NCBI RefSeq assembly: GCF_900111565.1
Contig: NZ_FOIK01000001.1
Location: 1 to 64,000, forward strand
Direction: 5' to 3'
DNA length: 64,000 nt
From: Paenibacillus sp. NFR01
Lineage (GTDB): Bacteria > Bacillota > Bacilli > Paenibacillales > Paenibacillaceae
Part shown: positions 58,464 through 64,000 of the stretch, piece by piece
Layout: each line of letters begins with the position of its first letter
Position numbering within the stretch: the first letter of the stretch is position 1
Position numbers and translations under genes: made by a program
The notes under the pieces: generated by a model
The model's input: only the letters and a program-made list of their open reading frames with translations
What the model was told of the DNA's origin: nothing
Database searches by the model: none

Positions 58464-60959
58464 ATGCTAAAAATAAGAAGTTCGATTTTGAAGAAAGGCT
58501 TCGCCATATTTATTGCAATTTGTTTTACATTATCATCGTTTGGTTCCGTTTTTGCCGCTCCGGCTTCGGATATTGCAGGCAACTGGGCGGAACCACAGAT
58601 TCGCGCATGGATGGATCAAGGGTACATATCGGGTTATCCGGACGGGCGGTTTAAACCTTCCAATTCCATAACCAGAGCTGAATTGATTGCATTAATCAAT
58701 AAATCGTTTGGTTTTACGGAGAAAAAGGATGTTGCATTCAAGGATGTCTCCTCTAAGAGCTGGGTATATTCGGAGGTCTTAAAGGCAAATGCCGCCGGTT
58801 ATATCAGCGGATACGGCAACGATATGTTCGGGCCGGGCAACAAAATTTCGCGGCAGGAATTAGCGGTGATGATCAAAAAGTTGTTGAATCTGAAGCCTTC
58901 GGCCGATGCGGGATTCACCGATATGGCAGCGGTTCCGGCTTGGGGCAAAGATGCGGTCAATGCCGTGCAGGAAAAAGGAATCATGCAGGGTTTTGCCGAT
59001 CATACCTTCCGTCCGTCCCAACCGGCGAGCCGCGCCGAAGCGGTTGTTATTCTGGACCGGGCGCTGGCATTATTTCATGAAGGGACAAGCATAACCTACA
59101 CAACCGCAGGCGTATACGGGCCGGAAACGGGAAATGCAGCCGTGGGCCAAGATGTAGTGATCGACTCGAAGGATGTGACCTTGCGGAATACGACGATCAG
59201 CGGCAATCTGCTGCTTGGCGCAGGCATTGGCGAAGGGGACGTGCAGCTGGAGAATGTGACGGTCAAAGGAACCACAACCGTTTCCGGCGGCGGAGCGAAC
59301 AGCGTGCATTTCAACAAAAGTACGCTCGGTAACGTAATCGTCGACAAGAAAAAGGGCAGCGTGCGGGTCGTTGCCGAAGGCTCAACCACGGTGGGCAACC
59401 TCCAGATTCAATCCGCTGCGGCCATTGAGTCTGTAGGCGGAGCTCAGGTAGACACTTTGTTGCTGTCCAAAGACCTGCCGTCTGATTCCAAAGTAAGCCT
59501 GAAAGGCAGCTATAAAGCGGTAAACGTTGACGCGCGGAATGTGAACGTGGAGATTCCGGAGGGCACGATTCAGAGCCTGACCGTAAGCAAAGAAGCGACG
59601 GGCAATAAACTGAAGAACGAAGCGGCGATCTCATCGCTGGATATAAACGCAGGACTGGAAGTTACGGGAAAAGGCAAGATCGACAAGGCAGTAATCAACG
59701 CTGTAGGAATCTCGCTGGAAACGGCGCCAACCAAGCTGGAAGCCGGTAAAGACAGCAGTGCCGATGTTAAAGTTAAGATCGGCGGCGTCGAGCAGCCGGC
59801 TGCAACGCCTGCACCCGTAGTCATTGGCGGGGGTCCTTCGGGTCCGCTAACACCACCGGTAACGACGCCGGACGTAAGCGGAAACGTACAGGGAAGTATT
59901 AAGTACTCAGACGGAACAATGCTTGGGGATGGGACGGTGTTTCTTTACCGTGTGGAAGATCACGGGGGCTTTAATTACGAAGTGAAGCTGAACAAAGGAA
60001 AGTTCGGTGTGCAGCTGCCCGATGGAGATTACTATATCAACCAAATAACCACCGATGGCATGCAAGAATTGATGAACGTCCGTTACAATTTTACTGTTCA
60101 CAATGGAACGCTCGGTTCCGGAACAATACAGATCACTTTGCCTCCGAAAGTAACCGGTACGTTTAAGTATCCGAACGACGAAACGATTAATGAAGGGATT
60201 ATAAGCTTTAATAGTGTTGATTCAAATCCCTTTGACTATAATCATGCACTTATTCATAAAGGAAGCTTCAACCTGTACCTTCCTGATGGGAAATACCAAG
60301 TTTCTAATGTGTATAGTTCAGATAACGATGAAGATATCTCTATCTATCATTTGTTTGAAATTAAAGACGGATTACTCACCAGTCCGCTGACGGTAACCTT
60401 ACCTGCAGCTGTGACCGGGACAATTAAAGATTCGGAGAACAAAGCGATTACTTCCGGAAGGATAGGCATCACCCGGATTAACGTAGACACTCTCGAGAAA
60501 TATTATGCTAATATAAAGGACGGAAATTATACCTTTTATATCCCCAAGGGCGATTATCAAGTGACTTGGCTTAGTACCGAGAAATATGAGATGAGTGGGC
60601 CATCCCTTAATTTCAGTTTTATTGACGATCCTTTGGATATTGTAATGCCTAAGCTAATTACCGGAACAATAAGTTATGCCGATGGACGTTCGTTTGTTGG
60701 TGATGGTTATGTGATGTTCGAGAATGCGACAACGAAAACTCCGTACAGTTCTAGAGTAACGAATGGTCAATTCAGCGTTTGCCTTCCGGATGGAGATTAT
60801 GTAATTAGTAATTATGTCGGCATAGATGGTGAGCAAGCGTTCTTTCTTTCTTACAGCTTTAAAATTGATAAAGACTCCAGTGAACCCACGCAGATTTCGC
60901 TTATCGTGCCGCTAAATGGAATGCTCCAGGATGGGGCTTCCACCAACGAAATCCCATAA
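58464..60959 (+). CDS. Large S-layer-homology surface protein
   Basis: 831 residues, ATG 58464 after GAAGGGAGAACATT. Signal peptide (about 1-32), three SLH domains (about 33-208: IAGNWAEPQIRAWMDQGYIS, AAGYISGYGNDMFGPGNKIS, QEKGIMQGFADHTFRPSQPA), then a beta-helix-like region (about 220-430) with short repeating strands (VTLRNTTISGNLLLG, VQLENVTVKGTTTVSGGG), a Pro/Gly linker, and beta modules with the same L-P-D-G-x-Y motif as the two smaller SLH proteins. A related but much more diverged paralogue; probably a surface-layer or adhesion protein. Confidence 0.88.
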   Translation: MLKIRSSILKKGFAIFIAICFTLSSFGSVFAAPASDIAGNWAEPQIRAWMDQGYISGYPDGRFKPSNSITRAELIALINKSFGFTEKKDVAFKDVSSKSWVYSEVLKANAAGYISGYGNDMFGPGNKISRQELAVMIKKLLNLKPSADAGFTDMAAVPAWGKDAVNAVQEKGIMQGFADHTFRPSQPASRAEAVVILDRALALFHEGTSITYTTAGVYGPETGNAAVGQDVVIDSKDVTLRNTTISGNLLLGAGIGEGDVQLENVTVKGTTTVSGGGANSVHFNKSTLGNVIVDKKKGSVRVVAEGSTTVGNLQIQSAAAIESVGGAQVDTLLLSKDLPSDSKVSLKGSYKAVNVDARNVNVEIPEGTIQSLTVSKEATGNKLKNEAAISSLDINAGLEVTGKGKIDKAVINAVGISLETAPTKLEAGKDSSADVKVKIGGVEQPAATPAPVVIGGGPSGPLTPPVTTPDVSGNVQGSIKYSDGTMLGDGTVFLYRVEDHGGFNYEVKLNKGKFGVQLPDGDYYINQITTDGMQELMNVRYNFTVHNGTLGSGTIQITLPPKVTGTFKYPNDETINEGIISFNSVDSNPFDYNHALIHKGSFNLYLPDGKYQVSNVYSSDNDEDISIYHLFEIKDGLLTSPLTVTLPAAVTGTIKDSENKAITSGRIGITRINVDTLEKYYANIKDGNYTFYIPKGDYQVTWLSTEKYEMSGPSLNFSFIDDPLDIVMPKLITGTISYADGRSFVGDGYVMFENATTKTPYSSRVTNGQFSVCLPDGDYVISNYVGIDGEQAFFLSYSFKIDKDSSEPTQISLIVPLNGMLQDGASTNEIP

Positions 60960-60964
60960 CGAAA

Positions 60965-61003
60965 CAGCCCGCCGCGCATATCCAAATGCCGGCGGGCTGT
61001 TTT
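60965..61003. terminator. Terminator between convergent genes
   Basis: CAGCCCGCCG/CGGCGGGCTG followed by TTTTG, between the stops of the SLH gene and spoVR. Confidence 0.75.
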
Positions 61004-61022
61004 GCTTTTATAATAAGCACCG

Positions 61023-62417
61023 CTACAAAAACTTCCGGGTCACCTTTTTCCCATCGTAAGAAAACAGCGCCTTTTTATCCTCGACGACCGTCTGCAGATG
61101 CACGCCCTTCCCCCAGAGATTGTAAATATGCGGCAGCGTCCGCTCCAGGTACTTCAGGTCCAGCTCGATGCTTTCGTAACGATGGACGATCAGCAGCTCC
61201 CCGGTGCGTTCGTAATCGGCGTCTTGCACGACGAGGTACGGCATACCGCCGTTGACGCGGGCCAGCACGAGCTGGTCACGCACATTCTCCCACGCTTTGT
61301 CGGTGATCTTCCATTCCGGCCCTTTTTTCTCGAACACGTACAAGTCCAGATCGTTCACCAGCTGTTTGGTCATGTAGCTGCGGATAAAAGAGATGTCCGA
61401 ATCGAGCTCGCGCACCTCGAAGATTTTGTCGCGGTCGTAGCGGCGTTCGATGTCCTCGAAGATTTTCAGCCCCAGATAGTACGGATTGAGGCTTTGCCGG
61501 CTAGGCTGCACCACCGAAGAGTTGAGCTTGGAGTATTCGATCGTCTCCTCCGGCGTCAGATCCAATTCGCGCATGATCCGCTGATGCCAGTACGAAGCCC
61601 AGCCTTCGTTCATGATTTTCGTCTCCATTTGCGGCCAGAAGTAAAGCATCTCATCGCGCAGCATTGTCATAATGTCCCGCTGCCAGTCTTCAAGCGCCGT
61701 GGAATACTGCTGAATAAACCAGACGAGGTCTTTCTCCGGCTCGGGCGGAAACATGCGTTTAGCGGCTGGATCGGGTCCCGGAGCGGCGTCATGGCGTTGA
61801 TCAAGCTCCCATAGTTCGCTGTAGGCGGTTTGCGGTTTGGCCGCGTGGTTCGGGGTCTCTTTTTGCCGTTTCAGCTTGGCTTCCAGCAGTCCGGATTTGC
61901 CCAGTTTATGCGGCTGGATCAGGCTCGGGTCAACATGCTCCTGGATGGCCAGGACGGAGTCGATGAAGCTTTCGACCGTATCCGTGCCGTAGGTCACCGA
62001 ATAGCCGGCGATCCGGTCGGCCGTGGCCGACATGCTCTCCACCATATCGCGGTTGGACATGGAGAAGCGGACATTGTTTTTGAAAAAATCGCAGTGAGCC
62101 AGCACATGCGCCACGATCAGCTTGTTTTGGACCAGGGAGTTGCCGTCCAGCAGGAAGGCGTAGCAGGGATTGGAGTTGATGACGAGCTCATAAATTTTGC
62201 TCAGGCCAAAATCGTATTGCGATTTCATTTTGTGAAAATTTTTGCCGAAGCTCCAGTGGCCGAACCGGGTCGGCATTCCGTAGGCGCCAAACGTATAGAT
62301 AATATCGGCAGGACAAATTTCGTAGCGCATCGGGTAAAAATCCAGCCCGAATCCAGTAGCGATCTCCGTAATCTCGGCAATCGATTTTTCCAGCGCCTTA
62401 ATCTCATCACCGGACAT
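61023..62417 (-). CDS. spoVR: SpoVR family protein
   Basis: 464 residues, minus strand, ATG at 62417 with GGGGAG eight bases upstream (GTG 62423 in frame). Conserved blocks: [59 protein letters not shown] and [14 protein letters not shown]. Needed for a normal spore cortex in Bacillus; the biochemical role is unknown. It usually clusters with prkA and yhbH, and here faces prkA across the AraC/SLH block. Confidence 0.95.
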   Translation of the reverse strand: MSGDEIKALEKSIAEITEIATGFGLDFYPMRYEICPADIIYTFGAYGMPTRFGHWSFGKNFHKMKSQYDFGLSKIYELVINSNPCYAFLLDGNSLVQNKLIVAHVLAHCDFFKNNVRFSMSNRDMVESMSATADRIAGYSVTYGTDTVESFIDSVLAIQEHVDPSLIQPHKLGKSGLLEAKLKRQKETPNHAAKPQTAYSELWELDQRHDAAPGPDPAAKRMFPPEPEKDLVWFIQQYSTALEDWQRDIMTMLRDEMLYFWPQMETKIMNEGWASYWHQRIMRELDLTPEETIEYSKLNSSVVQPSRQSLNPYYLGLKIFEDIERRYDRDKIFEVRELDSDISFIRSYMTKQLVNDLDLYVFEKKGPEWKITDKAWENVRDQLVLARVNGGMPYLVVQDADYERTGELLIVHRYESIELDLKYLERTLPHIYNLWGKGVHLQTVVEDKKALFSYDGKKVTRKFL

Positions 62418-63242
62418 GCCCACATCTCCCCTTCCATTCGATTCGCTAAAAAATCGGCGTCTGCTAGAGCTTATTCCGCGGATTTTGCGGATGTTCCGCG
62501 CCGATCGTCCGGGTGTTGTTCTTTATTATGTATATGGGGCGGGGGAGGGGAGTATGATGGGGGTTCGTTGGATGCGATGCTTGCATAGGCGGGGAGTAAG
62601 ATGGAATGGACTGAACATTGCTATGGAGCATAGCGCTGAAGGGCACAATGAAATGAACGAAAGCGGGAACGGGGCCTGAGCCTAAGAGTTTGGAGAAGAA
62701 CGGACCTGAGCGCCGTTATTTTGGTGAAAAATGCAATGTTGAGCTGCTAACGGACCTGAGCGCCGCTATTATCACCAAATGGGCTTATTTCATGCCGTTT
62801 GGAGCGCAATAACGCCTCTGGTGTCCGTTGTTTCGGGAAATGGGTGTATTTCCCGTATATAAGGGCGCTCAGGTCCGTTAGCACAGGGGCCGCGCTTGTG
62901 TCAGTGCTTCACCACCTGACTCTCACCACCCAGCCCTACCGTCCATCATTCTACCGCCTCTTTTCCGACACTCACCGCCAGTGTCTCACGCTCAAGGGTT
63001 TCACCGCCCAGCCCCACCAATCAATGTCCCGACGCTCCGCCCACCCTCCAGCCTTCCCCCGTCAATTGTTCCAACGCTCACCTCCAGACCCCACCGGGTT
63101 CCGGGTCTTGATGATTGAAGGCTAAACTAACCTGAGCGCCGTTTGGAGAAAAACGCGTTATTGTTCCATCCCCACCATTGCCTCCCCCAGACGTATCCTT
63201 AAAAGCAACGCCTTAAATGCCTCCCCACACCACATTTCAACA
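62418..63242. other. About 820-bp gap with dispersed repeats, no gene seen
   Basis: Open frames here lack ribosome sites and cross repeats. The stretch holds four copies of a CCTGAGCGCC element (62700-62720, 62750-62770, inverted 62863-62882, partial 63131-63144) and a pyrimidine-rich segment (about 62900-63110) with recurring TCACC-(A/G)-CCCAGCCC. Confidence 0.6.
62749..62882. repeat. Inverted repeat built from the CCTGAGCGCC element
   Basis: TAACGGACCTGAGCGCC and its exact complement GGCGCTCAGGTCCGTTA face each other about 100 bp apart; a further direct copy lies at 62700. Could fold into a long hairpin or be two insertions of a small mobile repeat. Confidence 0.6.
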
Positions 63243-63269
63243 ATTATTTATTGATTTACAATAAATAAT
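63243..63269. promoter_or_regulatory. Perfect AT-rich inverted repeat, candidate operator
   Basis: ATTATTTATTG-ATTTA-CAATAAATAAT, 11-bp arms, 42 bp before the DUF2975 gene. The position fits autoregulation by the Cro/C1-type protein encoded in the same operon. Confidence 0.5.
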
Positions 63270-63310
63270 ATGCTACTCTCAGAACATAATCCGGATAGGG
63301 AGGACTTGTA

Positions 63311-63787
63311 ATGGAACGGGGAACGACACTGTTTTTAAGGCTGACGGTGATCATTATTGGCGCGGCGGTGCTGGCGCTGTGCATTTTCGGGCTGCCGATG
63401 ATCGGGAGGGAAATGGCGGATCATTATCCGGACTGGTGGCTGAATACCCTCATTGCCGGGATGTATGTATCGGCGGTTCCGTTTTATATTGCGCTTTATC
63501 AAGCGCTGCGGCTACTGCGGTACATTGACAAGCAGATGGCTTTTTCGGACGCGGCCGTAAAGGCCTTGAAGATCATTAAATGGTGCGCGGCCGCGATTTG
63601 CCTGCTGTACGCCGCGGAGAGTCCGGTGCTTTATTGGATGGCCGACAAAGATGACGCGCCGGGAATTCTGGCGATCGGGCTGGTCATTATTTTCGCGTCG
63701 CTGGTCATTGCGGTGTTCGCCGCCGTACTCCAGAAGCTGTTGAAGAACGCGATCGATATCAAAGCGGAAAACGACTTAACGGTCTGA
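63311..63787 (+). CDS. DUF2975 membrane protein
   Basis: 158 residues, ATG 63311 with AGGGAGGACTTGTA upstream. Four TM helices (about 9-29, 42-66, 88-106 and 118-142); LYQALRLLRYIDKQMAFSDA lies in the second loop, a typical DUF2975 feature. Commonly paired with a small YozG-like Cro/C1 regulator, as here. Function unknown. Confidence 0.88.
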   Translation: MERGTTLFLRLTVIIIGAAVLALCIFGLPMIGREMADHYPDWWLNTLIAGMYVSAVPFYIALYQALRLLRYIDKQMAFSDAAVKALKIIKWCAAAICLLYAAESPVLYWMADKDDAPGILAIGLVIIFASLVIAVFAAVLQKLLKNAIDIKAENDLTV

Positions 63788-63797
63788 GGTGAAGACA

Positions 63798-64000
63798 ATG
63801 GCGATAATCATAAATATTGACGTCATGCTGGCGAAACGGAAAATGAGCGTAACAGAGCTGTCGGAGCGGGTGGGCATTACGATGGCGAACCTGTCGATTC
63901 TCAAGAACGGCAAGGCGAAAGCGGTCCGGTTATCGACGCTGGAAGCCATTTGCAAGGCGCTGGACTGCCAGCCCGGAGACCTCCTGGAATATCGGAGCGA
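63798..64000 (+). CDS. Cro/C1-type helix-turn-helix regulator (YozG-like), cut by window end
   Basis: ATG 63798 after GAGGTGAAGACA, 10 bp behind the DUF2975 gene. MAIIINIDVMLAKRKMSVTE, LSERVGITMANLSILKNGKA and CKALDCQPGDLLEYRS form the complete helix-turn-helix; relatives are about 68-75 residues, so only the last residues are missing. Probably controls this operon. Confidence 0.9.
   Translation, partial: MAIIINIDVMLAKRKMSVTELSERVGITMANLSILKNGKAKAVRLSTLEAICKALDCQPGDLLEYRS

Noticed and set aside
62799..63125. Protein gene in the gap after spoVR
   Set aside because: The frame crosses the CCTGAGCGCC repeats and the pyrimidine-rich stretch and has no translation signal.
1..64000. tRNA, rRNA, prophage or transposase genes
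   Set aside because: I looked for cloverleaf-like tRNA stretches, rRNA cores, and transposase or phage structural motifs among the products and saw none. A formal covariance search was not possible here.

Overview
The window looks like the chromosome of a spore-forming Gram-positive of the Paenibacillus group. The evidence is a T-box leader on thrS, a LiaFSR set, PrkA and SpoVR sporulation proteins, S-layer (SLH) proteins, a possible gamma-type spore protein, and strong AGGAGG-type ribosome binding sites. It splits into an AT-rich accessory part (1 to about 23.5 kb) and a GC-richer core part (about 23.6 to 64 kb).

1-11.9 kb: an integron-type gene-cassette array. Small AT-rich genes, nearly all unknown and all on the + strand, alternate with a GC-rich imperfect-palindromic repeat of 115-192 bp. 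The repeat has the layout of an attC site: a 7-base R'' box ending in AAC, a 4-nt spacer, an L'' box (usually TATTCACG), two or three internal hairpin arms, an L' box (usually CGTGAATA), a 7-nt spacer and an R' box starting with GTT. In 11 of 13 cassettes the first bases after one repeat (R') are the exact reverse complement of the R'' box of the NEXT repeat, while the two boxes inside one repeat agree in only 3 of 13. Cassettes that circularise and insert by cutting at G^TT in R' leave exactly this pattern. Thirteen repeats are complete, a fourteenth has a mutated R'', and five fragments lie at the right end, so decay increases to the right. No integrase gene lies in the window; one would be expected to the left of position 1. 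Cassette arrays of this kind are classically proteobacterial, so this array in a Firmicute-like chromosome is the main discovery candidate.

12-23.5 kb: a mixed accessory region of single-gene functions: Nudix, GNAT, VOC, alpha/beta hydrolase, SAP-domain protein, nucleoside phosphorylase, SagB-like oxidoreductase, sugar-isomerase-like protein, APH-type kinase, LMW-phosphatase-like protein and SemiSWEET. It includes a frameshifted GNAT gene and a possible far-flung attC remnant at 18.7 kb.

23.6-49.8 kb: core genes. In order: an SPFH protein with a ribbon-helix-helix partner, T-box and thrS, a 3D-domain wall protein, liaF-liaS-liaR, an HtrA protease followed by an OmpR-type two-component pair, ispH, aroF, a glutamine synthetase of the long (GSI-beta-like) type, a GH94-like phosphorylase with a mutarotase-like partner, serC, trmL, an AbrB-type regulator with a zinc ribbon, a phosphodiester-glycosidase operon, a LuxR-type regulator with a damaged acidic pocket, and a PLP aminotransferase.

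49.8-64 kb: a 760-bp hairpin-rich gap, a DUF2161-like protein with an internal 126-bp tandem repeat, prkA, a duplicated [AraC regulator + SLH protein] unit in which the second AraC copy has collapsed to a remnant, a third larger SLH protein, spoVR on the other strand, a repeat-rich gap, and a DUF2975 membrane protein next to a Cro/C1-type regulator cut off by the window end.
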